Part shown: piece after piece, positions 40,105-48,098 of the stretch
How positions within the stretch are numbered: the first letter of the stretch is position 1
Layout: the number at the start of each line of letters is the position of its first letter
Program-made: the position numbers and the translations under genes
Notes under the pieces: model-generated
Told to the model about the DNA's origin: nothing
The model's database searches: none
Seen by the model: the letters and a program-made list of their open reading frames with translations, nothing else
NCBI GenBank assembly: GCA_029593915.1
Contig: CP046147.1
Coordinates: 124,001 to 188,000, forward strand
Origin: Candidatus Lucifugimonas marina
GTDB lineage: Bacteria > Chloroflexota > Dehalococcoidia > Lucifugimonadales > Lucifugimonadaceae
Direction of reading: 5' to 3'
DNA: 64,000 nt

Positions 40105-40130
40105 CAAAAAAAGCCCCGAATACGGGGCTT
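40105..40130 (-). terminator. intrinsic terminator
   Basis: On the minus strand AAGCCCCG pairs with CGGGGCTT around TATT, followed by a run of seven T. It lies 33 nt after the stop of the receiver gene at 40163-40618 and separates it from the kinase gene. Confidence 0.9.
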
Positions 40131-40162
40131 CCTTCGTTGTATTTAGATTCGATCGGAGAGAA

Positions 40163-40618
40163 CTAAGCAGCGATAGCGTCGTTGCCACCCGAAGGACCAC
40201 CGCCAACAAGGCTGCGAAGCATAGGAACGTTGAGATTGCGCTTTGGAACAAATCCTCGTGCACCGATTTCTCGTGCGAGAGTTGGGTATTCAGAGTCTGA
40301 ACCCATGCTGGTAAGAACGATATTTGCCTGTGGGTGTCGAGCCAGAATACGTCGAGTAGCTTCAACACCGCTCATGTCGCCCATCTGAACGTCCATCACC
40401 ACGATGTCTGGATTCAGGTTGCCCATCATTTCGAGAGCGTGCATTCCGTCGGTGGCTTCACCAATCACTTCGCAAGCGCCGTCTCGTTCTAGTACCGAAC
40501 GGGCCACGTTGCGGAATACCGGCTGATCGTCAACAAGTAGAACTGAAATTGATTCGAGGTCTGCAGTTGGTGGTGACTGGAAAAAATCGACTAACTCGCC
40601 CATTGTCGTTGTATCCAA
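40163..40618 (-). CDS. single-domain response regulator with short N-terminal extension
   Basis: A 151-residue protein: about 24 residues of extension (MDTTTMGELVDFFQSPPTAD), then a receiver with pocket D30-D31, phosphoacceptor D76 (VVMDVQMGDMSGVEA), T in NIVLTSMGS and K in GFVPKRNLN. It is a clear paralogue of 37903-38283 (same V-L-TSM and P-KR-L-N/D segments) and likewise lacks an HTH. The Gly/Asn/Ala tail is short. It ends at its own terminator. With the kinase between the two receivers, a branched phosphorelay or phosphate-sink arrangement is plausible. Confidence 0.9.
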   Translation of the reverse strand: MDTTTMGELVDFFQSPPTADLESISVLLVDDQPVFRNVARSVLERDGACEVIGEATDGMHALEMMGNLNPDIVVMDVQMGDMSGVEATRRILARHPQANIVLTSMGSDSEYPTLAREIGARGFVPKRNLNVPMLRSLVGGGPSGGNDAIAA

Positions 40619-40848
40619 ACTTTCGTTCTGGTTTGTGGTTCGCCGCTAATTCGCCGCTAGACAGTGAACCCGTATTTCTGATGAATCAAATCTATTCTCG
40701 GTTGTAATGATCCAAGCAGTAGGCCTGCACCTGATTGTCTTGGGGTTAACTCACAACCGGGGTCGCGTGTTTCTCGGAATGGACACTGGGGGAAGCTCCG
40801 CAGGAAGCGATTTATGGGCAACTTCATAGGTAGAATTCTGTTTGCACT

Positions 40849-41577
40849 ATGACTGAGACCACGCAAACAAATAATTACCCCGCCGACGCTTCGTTCAATC
40901 CGCCGACCGCGGAAACCTCGGGAATCACTCGTCTTAGCAGGACAAATGACGAAACCGAAGGGGCACATCTTCGACGAGTTGCTGATGAACTTAGTGGTTC
41001 AGGCGACGAGGCGCTTGCCAAGCTTCGAGCGAAACTCTCGAGCCGAGATTTTTCGGAGAGAGTTACCGCAGCCCGCGAACTCGGGAAGATTGGTTCGCTT
41101 AAGGCGATTCAGCTACTAAGAGACCTGCTCGTTTCGAGCGATGAGGGATCGTGGAGGTTGGCGATTCATGGCTTGCGCACGGGCGGGTCACGCGAAGGCT
41201 GGCTTTGTCTTGAAGGCGTTGCTCAGGACGATTCCACTCAGCTCGCATCTGAAAATTCGCGACTTTCAGAAATGTCGTTCAAGCGACTGATGGCGATGGG
41301 TCGAACGAAAATGATGGATCGTCTGTTTAGAGCTGCCGACGGACACTCTCGTTCCATTCCCGGCGATATAGCCAAAAAGTTCTCTAACGATGCTGTTGAA
41401 ACTCTCCCTGATACCCAACGAAACGTGATGCAGCATCGATTGGGTCTGTTAAACGGCGCATCGGCTACGCCATCCGACACCGCCGAGGCTCTCGGAATTA
41501 GCCTGAATTCGGTCAGGGCACTCGAGCTTCAAGGCTGGCAGGCGATTCACTCGCCAATCGACTTAGACGGCGAGTAA
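40849..41577 (+). CDS. HEAT-repeat-like protein with C-terminal sigma-70 region 4-like HTH
   Basis: A 242-residue protein. After a disordered head (1-45), residues 55-125 form HEAT-like helical repeats (FSERVTAARELGKIGSLKAI, QLLRDLLVSSDEGSWRLAIH). The middle is helical (LSEMSFKRLMAMGRTKMMDR). The C terminus (about 180-235) looks like sigma-70 region 4: VETLPDTQRNVMQHRLGLLN, then DTAEALGISLNSVRALELQG. There is no region 2, so it is not a sigma factor by itself. An adaptor or regulator using a sigma4-like HTH is the best reading; the DNA target is unknown. ATG start without an obvious ribosome binding site. It is divergent from the receiver gene at 40163-40618 over 230 nt, and the MFS gene follows 17 nt downstream. 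Confidence 0.65.
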   Translation: MTETTQTNNYPADASFNPPTAETSGITRLSRTNDETEGAHLRRVADELSGSGDEALAKLRAKLSSRDFSERVTAARELGKIGSLKAIQLLRDLLVSSDEGSWRLAIHGLRTGGSREGWLCLEGVAQDDSTQLASENSRLSEMSFKRLMAMGRTKMMDRLFRAADGHSRSIPGDIAKKFSNDAVETLPDTQRNVMQHRLGLLNGASATPSDTAEALGISLNSVRALELQGWQAIHSPIDLDGE

Positions 41578-41594
41578 TAGCTCATCCTGATTCT

Positions 41595-42902
41595 GTGGTG
41601 CAGGCATATACTGCGCCCGTATTGAGTAAAGAACAGGCAGCGGAACAACCACCATCAACTTCTGGCCGGGGAGTAATCTCTCGCTTGCTGCCTAACACCC
41701 TCGCCAATGCGTTCCGATCTCTCCAGAATCGCAATTTTCGCTACCTGTGGTTCGGTCAACTCCTTTCAGCAACTGCAATGCACGCCGATATGGTTGCGCG
41801 ATCGTGGTTGGTTTGGGATTTAACAGGCTCTTCTACCTCAGTTGCTTCCGTATTGGTGGCTCGAGCAATTCCTATGTTGATTCTTGGGTTGATCGGCGGA
41901 GTGGCCGCCGACCGATTTGATCGTCGAAAACTGCTGATGGTCATTCAGGGTTGGACGTTCCTGATGCACGTGATCATGGCGGCGCTGCTACTCGCTGGAT
42001 TGGTTGAGCTTTGGCATGTGTACGTCCTTGCGTTCGGTCTCGGTGCCGGCATGGCGATGAATCAGCCAGTTCGAACTTCGATTATTCCGAACTTGGTCGA
42101 CAAAAAAGACATGATGAATGCCATGTCATTGAACTCGATCGCCATCAACAGCACTCGATTGGGTGGTCCAGCTCTCATCGCACTGCTTATTGCGGCTACC
42201 GATGTTGGGTGGGCGTATGTGTGGTCGGCAGGTGCTTTCGCTGTCGTGATGTTCACAACGACGAAGATCACGATTCCAAAAATCAGTTCAGGCAGGCCGC
42301 GCGGGAATCCTATTTCGCAACTAATCGAAGGGTTTGTGTATATAGGTCGGCATCGGGTGATTCTTGCCCTAGTGCTACTTGGACTCGGACCATTGGCGAT
42401 TGGTTTTTCGCACCAGGTTTTGCTACCTCAACTGGTCGAAGAAGAGTTTGGCTACGGAATCGGCCTGATGGGTGTGCTTACGTCGGTTGGGGCGATTGGC
42501 GGATTGAGTGGTGGGTTATTTATCGCATCTCGCCGCAACGTGTCGTACAAAGGCAAACTGATGCTGTTTTCGGCGACTTCGTACGGTCTTGCCTTGCTCG
42601 GTTTCGCCGGTGCCAACTATTTGTGGATGACCTTCCCGCTGATTATCTGGATTGGTGTTTCGCAAACGCTATTCAGGGCGGGCAATAGCGCGACCCTCAT
42701 GGAAGTCGCTCCTGATCGGCTAAGAGGTCGAATAATTTCCGCAACTCTTCTCGATACTGCTCTTTCGCCAGCTGCTGGTATTGCTGCCGGATATGTTGCC
42801 GACAGGCACGGTGTTGGCTCGGGTTACCTATTGCTCTCGGTAGGTTGTTTGGCTGTTGTGGCTCTCACGCTGTTGATATATCCGAGGGTAAAAGACCTTT
42901 AG
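41595..42902 (+). CDS. MFS transporter, EntS-like
   Basis: A 435-residue major facilitator of the MFS_3/enterobactin-exporter-like group. NRNFRYLWFGQLLSATAMHA begins helix 1, and GVAADRFDRRKLLMVIQG is the loop 2-3 signature (G-x-x-x-D-R-x-x-R-R). NQPVRTSIIPNLVDKKDMMN and APDRLRGRIISATLL are the other conserved loops. Twelve helices are expected. Substrate not readable; relatives export siderophores or drugs. The start is GTG (two adjacent GTG codons) with a weak ribosome binding site, 17 nt after the HEAT/sigma4 protein. A cytoplasmic N-terminal extension of about 35 residues precedes helix 1. Confidence 0.9.
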   Translation: MVQAYTAPVLSKEQAAEQPPSTSGRGVISRLLPNTLANAFRSLQNRNFRYLWFGQLLSATAMHADMVARSWLVWDLTGSSTSVASVLVARAIPMLILGLIGGVAADRFDRRKLLMVIQGWTFLMHVIMAALLLAGLVELWHVYVLAFGLGAGMAMNQPVRTSIIPNLVDKKDMMNAMSLNSIAINSTRLGGPALIALLIAATDVGWAYVWSAGAFAVVMFTTTKITIPKISSGRPRGNPISQLIEGFVYIGRHRVILALVLLGLGPLAIGFSHQVLLPQLVEEEFGYGIGLMGVLTSVGAIGGLSGGLFIASRRNVSYKGKLMLFSATSYGLALLGFAGANYLWMTFPLIIWIGVSQTLFRAGNSATLMEVAPDRLRGRIISATLLDTALSPAAGIAAGYVADRHGVGSGYLLLSVGCLAVVALTLLIYPRVKDL

Positions 42903-43029
42903 TCATCACATTCACTGGCTATCGAGCGTGCAGAATCAGGCATAAAATGCCGCAGAATCGTAAGCCCGCGGCAGATCAGCCTTTCTGGCGTTCCAAACTC
43001 AATCAACGTTCAAGACCTAAGTAACAAAA

Positions 43030-44178
43030 ATGAAAATCACCGATATCAAAACGTTCATCATGAAGGGCGGAAACCGTAACTGGGTCTTCTGCAAAGTCGA
43101 AACCGATGAAGGTGTTCACGGCTGGGGCGAGGGAACGCTTGAGCGACACGAACTCGCCGTGGAATCGGGAATCAAAACTCTTTCTGAGCGATTGATCGGT
43201 CGTGACCCGACGGAGATCGAGCGCAACTGGCAGATCATGTACCGTCACGGCTTCTGGCGCGGCGGTGTTGTGATGGGATCGGCGATGGCAGCAATCGATA
43301 TCGCTTTGTGGGATGTCACCGGAAAAATCTACAACCTGCCGGTATATAAGATGCTTGGCGGCGCAGTTCGAGACCGAGTTCGAGCGTACACACACGCAGG
43401 CGATCTTCGTGGTGGTTGGGAAGCTGTCGATCAAGGCTTCACTGCTTTTAAGACTGGCGGTTGGGACCTCGCGAAGAATGCGTTCCACGAGAAAGACGTC
43501 GTCGATGATCTTCACGAGAAGATCAAATCTATGCGAGAGCACCTTGGTCCCGACATGGAAATCATGATCGACAACCACGGTCGATCTCGTCCTTCAGTTG
43601 CAAATCGTCAGATTGCGGCGGTTGAAGAGTTCGACATCAAATTCTTTGAAGAGCCAGTTCCGCCAGACAATCTCGATGCCATGGAGCAGATTCGAAACGC
43701 CGGTCACAACATGGATATAGCGACTGGAGAGCGATTGTTCTTCCGGTACGGCTTCCGAGACATTTTGCACCGTCGACTCACCGACGTTATTCAGCCAGAT
43801 ATTGCTCACACTGGTGGTATCTCTGAGATCAAGAAGATCGCTCAGATGGCTGAGACTGAATACATCAAGTTCGCACCTCACAACCCTAACGGTCCGATTG
43901 CGACCGCCGCTTCGATGCATGTGTGTGCCACTGTGCCTAACTTCCTAATTTTGGAGACGGCTCGTGATATGCCGTGGCACGACAAGGTTCAGACAACTCC
44001 GATAACGCTGAAAGACGGCTATTTCGAACTGCCAACGGCGCCGGGACTCGGAACTGACTTGGACGAATCGGTGTTCGCTGAGAGGCCGTTTATTCCGTCT
44101 GAAGGTGCCGGAAACGCTGGCTACAAAGAAAACACGGGAAGCTGGAACGCTGAGGACATGTCGCCAGCCGACGTATAG
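43030..44178 (+). CDS. enolase superfamily sugar-acid dehydratase, galactonate-dehydratase-like
   Basis: A 382-residue dehydratase resembling D-galactonate dehydratase (DgoD) in its active site. D181-x-H183 (IMIDNHGRSRP), E207 (FFEEPVPPDN), E234 (IATGERLFFRYGFRDIL), D257 (VIQPDIAHTGGISEIKKIA) and H284 (FAPHNPNGPIATAAS) are present. His183 and His284 are the acid/base pair used by this subgroup to remove water from an aldonic acid. The N-terminal capping domain begins KITDIKTFIMKGG. The true substrate may be another acid sugar. It is followed by a HAD phosphatase (59 nt) and further on by a Gfo/Idh/MocA oxidoreductase, consistent with sugar-acid catabolism. ATG start with weak ribosome binding. 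Confidence 0.88.
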   Translation: MKITDIKTFIMKGGNRNWVFCKVETDEGVHGWGEGTLERHELAVESGIKTLSERLIGRDPTEIERNWQIMYRHGFWRGGVVMGSAMAAIDIALWDVTGKIYNLPVYKMLGGAVRDRVRAYTHAGDLRGGWEAVDQGFTAFKTGGWDLAKNAFHEKDVVDDLHEKIKSMREHLGPDMEIMIDNHGRSRPSVANRQIAAVEEFDIKFFEEPVPPDNLDAMEQIRNAGHNMDIATGERLFFRYGFRDILHRRLTDVIQPDIAHTGGISEIKKIAQMAETEYIKFAPHNPNGPIATAASMHVCATVPNFLILETARDMPWHDKVQTTPITLKDGYFELPTAPGLGTDLDESVFAERPFIPSEGAGNAGYKENTGSWNAEDMSPADV

Positions 44179-44237
44179 ATCGAAGCTGTTATCGGGCTGA
44201 CATACCTCTTCATTGGGCTACAAATACGATTGAACTT

Positions 44238-44921
44238 ATGACTAATCAGAAATTTCGCGCGGCACTTTTCGATATGGACGACACGCTAATTGATCGGCGT
44301 GCTGCGTATGACGATGTTTATCGGGTTTTCTACGACCAGCACGAAGAGATCAATAGCTCCACTAGTTGGGAATATGCTCTCGAGTATTTCTGGTCGCTAT
44401 CACCCGATAACGCCACGAACGCCAACACAGCTATTTTGGAAATACAGAAACGATGGCCGGGTGTTCCCGGAGATTCTGAATCTCACTACAACTTCTACTT
44501 TTCGAACATGGTGAAATTCATGAAAGTGCTGCCGGGTGCAGTTGATTTCATGAACTGGCTAAATTCGAATAACGTGGCATGGGGCATCGTTACCAACGGC
44601 GATCAATTCCAGCACGAAAAAGCTGAGAACACTGGAGTTGATAAACTCACCCCGTTCCTGCTGGCATCAAAGCTGTTCGGAGTCGACAAGCCAGGACCCG
44701 AAGTGTTCATGGAAGCGGTTCGATTGCTAGATATTGCCGATATCAAGACAGAAGAGATTCTGTTCGTCGGCGATAACCCGTACACCGACATAATCGGTGC
44801 TCACGGAGTTGGGATGAAAACCGCATGGATTCGCATGGGGCGTGAAAAATACCCTGATGATGCTCCTGCACCCGATTACATCGTTGATCACGTTGAAGAA
44901 CTGAAGGGTTTGCTGGCTTAG
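44238..44921 (+). CDS. HAD-superfamily hydrolase
   Basis: A 227-residue haloacid-dehalogenase-like hydrolase with the four motifs in order: FDMDDTLID (nucleophile D12 and acid D14), a helical C1 cap (about 20-95), GIVTNGDQFQHEK (motif II Thr), a motif III Lys in LFGVDKPGPEVF, and VGDNPYTDIIGAHGVGMKTA (motif IV). These are phosphatases acting on small sugar or nucleotide phosphates; no substrate motif is evident. It lies 59 nt downstream of the galactonate-dehydratase-like gene. A paralogue at 46394-47110 follows the oxidoreductase, so two HAD enzymes flank it. ATG start without a strong ribosome binding site. Confidence 0.92.
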   Translation: MTNQKFRAALFDMDDTLIDRRAAYDDVYRVFYDQHEEINSSTSWEYALEYFWSLSPDNATNANTAILEIQKRWPGVPGDSESHYNFYFSNMVKFMKVLPGAVDFMNWLNSNNVAWGIVTNGDQFQHEKAENTGVDKLTPFLLASKLFGVDKPGPEVFMEAVRLLDIADIKTEEILFVGDNPYTDIIGAHGVGMKTAWIRMGREKYPDDAPAPDYIVDHVEELKGLLA

Positions 44922-45292
44922 GCTTGCGAGTGTGCCCTCGCGTCGCGAGCGGCAGCCGAGGGACCTGGTGTTGGTGGGCAACGTGGCGCTATTAGTCTTC
45001 GTGCGCGACGTTTCCGCACTTTGATTGATAGTTTCCGTTGCCTGTCGTCCTTCGACGGGGCTCAGGATGACAATTGAGTTGGTTTGGTGGTGGGTGTTCG
45101 CGTATTCGAATATTTTGTTGCCCTTAGCGATTGATAGTCAACGCGCTCATTCTTCACTTATCGCAATGACAGCATCTGCGATGGTGAATCACCCTTTTCG
45201 AGCTCAGTCGGAATACAATTCCGCCAAAATGGCGGGCAAGAAAAATGTTTGACGCTCCGCAATGTGTAATCACACTTGAAAGAGAGAACGAA
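44922..45292. other. intergenic spacer with repeat fragments
   Basis: No gene was accepted here. At 44954-44969 AGCCGAGGGACCTGGT is the inverse of 3439-3454. At 45049-45071 a 23-nt unit (CCTTCGACGGGGCTCAGGAT plus GAC) is identical to 47215-47237. The 3' end is the probable promoter and leader of the oxidoreductase gene. Confidence 0.6.
45049..45071. repeat. REP-like unit, CAGGATGAC head
   Basis: A 23-nt sequence identical to 47215-47237. Read on the other strand it starts GTCATCCTGAGCCCCGTCGA, the shared head of the local hairpin families. Confidence 0.75.
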
Positions 45293-46321
45293 TTGGTTGG
45301 AGTAGCAGTACTTGGCACGGGGCGAATCGGTGGAAACTACATCGATGTGGTCAACAACACACCCGGAGCAGAACTCAAAGTTGTTGCCGAGCAACGTCCT
45401 GAAGCGGCAGCGCCGTGGGAAGACAAATACCCAGATGTTGAGTTTGTAACCGATTACAAAGCGGTTCTCGAGCGAGACGACGTTGATGTCGTGATCGGCA
45501 CGCTTCCACACTGGCTCCACTATCAGGCGGGTCTAGATTCTGCTGAAGCCGGCAAAAACGTGTTCATGGAGAAGCCTCTGGCTCTCTCGTCGGCAGAAGG
45601 TCTTCAGATGATCGATGCCGCGGCTGCCAACGGTGTGAAGCTGATGACAGCTCACACGCAGCGCTACTACCCTGCCGTTCAAGCGATGAAGAAGTTGGTC
45701 GATTCAAAGCGGCTCGGCGAGCTCGTAATGGCCCACGATATGTGGCACAAGCCGTACGAGCCGTGGCTGCGACCGCCGTGGATGATGATCGGATCTAAAG
45801 GCGGCGGAATGGGCCAGATGGATGGCACCCACGAAATCGACCGCCTGATGTGGATTTTCGGCGACGATGTCGAGACGGTTAGTGCGCAGATCGGTCAGGT
45901 TACATATCCGAAGAGCGAACACCCAGAAATCGACTGCGATGACACTGCTATGTGCTTCCTCAGGTGGAAGTCAGGCAAAGTTGCGACGATTAGTCGAATG
46001 GCATGGCGAGTTGGTGCTACTGAGTACGGCGGAGACTTCTTCTTCACCGACGGTATGGCACGGTTCCGCTTGAAGTACGGATCGGCTGAAGGACAGGAAA
46101 CAGCTCTCTACATCGCCGATTCCACTGAAGGAACTTGGCAGAAGGAAGAGGTTCGAGAGAATAACCCACTGCTGGAAGAGTTCACCGAATTTGTTGCGGC
46201 AATAGAGCGTGGCGATGCCGATACGCCGATTCCTCAGGAGCACGGACTACGGGTGCTGAAAGTATTCGAAGGAACCGAAGAATCGGCTCGAACTGGTCGA
46301 GAGGTCAAGATTGACTGGTAG
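45293..46321 (+). CDS. Gfo/Idh/MocA family oxidoreductase (paralogue)
   Basis: A 342-residue NAD(P)-dependent dehydrogenase. The Rossmann start is LVGVAVLGTGRIGGNYIDVV, the cofactor-binding EKP motif is VFMEKPLAL, and the catalytic region is GGMGQMDGTHEIDRLMWIFG with the G-T-H-x-x-D form of the family motif. Substrates are typically sugars, inositols or their acids. TTG 45293 is chosen because the Rossmann strand begins at once and a purine-rich AGAGAG lies upstream; ATG 45245 would add 16 residues (MFDAPQCVITLERENE) and cannot be excluded. It lies between two HAD phosphatase genes, near the galactonate-dehydratase-like enolase. It is only distantly similar to the oxidoreductase at 17616-18791. 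Confidence 0.87.
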   Translation: MVGVAVLGTGRIGGNYIDVVNNTPGAELKVVAEQRPEAAAPWEDKYPDVEFVTDYKAVLERDDVDVVIGTLPHWLHYQAGLDSAEAGKNVFMEKPLALSSAEGLQMIDAAAANGVKLMTAHTQRYYPAVQAMKKLVDSKRLGELVMAHDMWHKPYEPWLRPPWMMIGSKGGGMGQMDGTHEIDRLMWIFGDDVETVSAQIGQVTYPKSEHPEIDCDDTAMCFLRWKSGKVATISRMAWRVGATEYGGDFFFTDGMARFRLKYGSAEGQETALYIADSTEGTWQKEEVRENNPLLEEFTEFVAAIERGDADTPIPQEHGLRVLKVFEGTEESARTGREVKIDW

Positions 46322-46336
46322 GAGGTTTGGTCTCGG

Positions 46337-46359
46337 CGGGATGACAGGGCTATCCCGCG
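46337..46359. repeat. small hairpin
   Basis: GCGGGAT pairs with ATCCCGC around GACAGGGCT in the 72-nt spacer between the oxidoreductase and HAD genes. The GGGATGACA part resembles the ends of the dispersed hairpin elements. There is no T-run, so it is not a typical terminator. Confidence 0.6.
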
Positions 46360-46393
46360 AGTACCACGCCGATCTACTTGGGATTGCCGGGTA

Positions 46394-47110
46394 ATGTCGG
46401 AACTCAAAGCTGTCATTTTCGATCTCGACGACACTCTGGTTCCCGAGATGGAACCAGAGCGAGACGCATTGCTGGTTGTTTGCGGATTAGCCGAAGCCAA
46501 ATACGGTGCTAATCCAACTCAGATGCTCAAGACTATCGATGAGTCGTGCCAGCGCCTTTGGGCACAATGGGAGACCCCAATCGTCTATTCCGAGATTTCA
46601 TATTCGGTTTGGGAGGGACTCTGGGGACCGTCAGACAGTTTGGGGTCGGACATGGGTAATGATCCCGAGACGATCGGCAGATACAAACGTGAAACTTGGG
46701 ACGAAGTGCTTGCGGCTCACGGCATTCAGGATGTCACGCTAAGAGACGAGATCATTGAACGTCATAGGGCCGAACGGGTGAAGCGGCTGGTTCCATACTC
46801 AGGTGTTCCCGAAGTTCTGGAGCAGGTCAAAGAACAATTTCCGTTGGCGATTGTCACGAACGGCTCTCCTGCTGTTCAACGATTCAAGCTTAATGAATCG
46901 GGTCTCACCGATTATTTTGAAGTAGTTGTTGCTTCAGGCGACATTGGTATCGGAAAGCCGCGACCTGAGCCGTTCATGGCTGCTTTAGATCAACTGGGTG
47001 TCGAAGCTTCTGAAGCTGTGATGATCGGCAATTCATGGAGCAGCGATATTCAGGGCGCGGCGAATTTAGGCATGCCTTCGATCTGGTTCAACGCTGAAGG
47101 ACTGCCATGA
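46394..47110 (+). CDS. HAD-superfamily hydrolase
   Basis: A 238-residue HAD hydrolase. Motif I is VIFDLDDTLVPEME (D10, D12), the cap is helical (about 25-110), motif II is LAIVTNGSPAVQRFK, motif III Lys is in DIGIGKPRPEPF, and motif IV is VMIGNSWSSDIQGAANLGMP, where the usual GD pair reads GN, with the Asp at SSD four residues later. The HAD-IA fold suggests a phosphatase for a small metabolite; substrate not readable. It is about 70 nt downstream of the oxidoreductase and probably in the same transcript. It is a diverged relative of 44238-44921. Confidence 0.9.
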   Translation: MSELKAVIFDLDDTLVPEMEPERDALLVVCGLAEAKYGANPTQMLKTIDESCQRLWAQWETPIVYSEISYSVWEGLWGPSDSLGSDMGNDPETIGRYKRETWDEVLAAHGIQDVTLRDEIIERHRAERVKRLVPYSGVPEVLEQVKEQFPLAIVTNGSPAVQRFKLNESGLTDYFEVVVASGDIGIGKPRPEPFMAALDQLGVEASEAVMIGNSWSSDIQGAANLGMPSIWFNAEGLP

Positions 47111-47214
47111 CCTGATAGGGGAAGCTCGCCAGATGCCGAGATTGGTTCAGTTTCGGAGATTCTGGGCGCTATCGATTCGTTGCTTGATCGCCGATAGATG
47201 AGTTAGCCCGTAGC

Positions 47215-47237
47215 CCTTCGACGGGGCTCAGGATGAC
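47215..47237. repeat. REP-like unit, CAGGATGAC head
   Basis: Identical over 23 nt and in the same orientation as 45049-45071. It lies in the 160-nt spacer between the convergent HAD and phosphatase genes. Confidence 0.75.
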
Positions 47238-47270
47238 GTTTTCTAAACGGGCTGCAATCACGAGAGCAGC

Positions 47271-47984
47271 CTAAACGCCTAAGCCACCTTGAACTATTTT
47301 CTCGTCTCGCACGATGTCACCTAGAGCCAGCGTGTGCGAAGAATCATTGATCGATCCGATGCTCCAGCCGAGTTTTCCGAATCGGAATCGGCTGATCGAA
47401 CAGTTGAAAATATCGGTTCGCATGGCGAGTCGATTATCTATACCTGTGATGTAGTGCAACAGCGCGCGCATGGTGTCGCCGTGGCTGACTATCGCAAGCG
47501 TGTGAGTACCGTCTTTCTGGTACCAGTCGGGGTTGTAGAGAATTTCATCCTCGAGCCAGTTAGAAGCGCGACGTTCGACCCAGCGCATCGTCTCGCCATC
47601 GGCAGCTTTGAAATACTTGCCTTTTTCTGCCATCAGTAGTCGTACTTCAGTTGGCATCACATCTTTGGCAAGTTTTCCACGCCAGCCTGGAGTCTGTTTT
47701 TCAATGATGGCATCAACACGTTCAAAGTCTGTGTCGGGTATTCCCATGCCCTTCAGCACGCCTTCAGTGGTCTGCACGGCTCGTACAAGCGAAGAAGAGT
47801 AAATCTTGTCGAACTTCACGCCTTCGTTGCCTAAACGAGTTCCAGCGGCCTCGGCCTGCTTGTGCCCTCGATCGGTCATAGGGGCGTCGAAGTTCACGCC
47901 AGCTGCGATGCCAGGAGTTATGTTCGACTGAGATTCACCGTGCCTGATGAAGTAAAAATCGAATTCAACGTTGTCGTGAATCAA
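47271..47984 (-). CDS. histidine phosphatase family protein
   Basis: A 237-residue phosphoglycerate-mutase-like phosphatase. The RHG motif is FYFIRHGESQSN (catalytic H15), with partner Arg in SSSLVRAVQT, the acidic residue near FKAADGETM, and the second His in LAIVSHGDTMRALL. The C-terminal strands read CSISRFRFG. Family members range from phosphoglycerate mutase to broad phosphatases (cobalamin, sugar phosphate); this one is not placed further. The start is TTG at 47984 with AGGG close upstream. It is convergent with the HAD gene and follows the divergently placed lipoprotein by 114 nt on the same strand. Confidence 0.9.
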   Translation of the reverse strand: MIHDNVEFDFYFIRHGESQSNITPGIAAGVNFDAPMTDRGHKQAEAAGTRLGNEGVKFDKIYSSSLVRAVQTTEGVLKGMGIPDTDFERVDAIIEKQTPGWRGKLAKDVMPTEVRLLMAEKGKYFKAADGETMRWVERRASNWLEDEILYNPDWYQKDGTHTLAIVSHGDTMRALLHYITGIDNRLAMRTDIFNCSISRFRFGKLGWSIGSINDSSHTLALGDIVRDEKIVQGGLGV

Positions 47985-48098
47985 GAACCCTGTCTCCCAA
48001 AAATGCCATATCAGTTGCTATAAACCAGCCGCGCAAAAGTCGGCAAACGAACAGTATCACTACGAGAACCCAGATTGGGTGAAACTACAGCAAAACGC

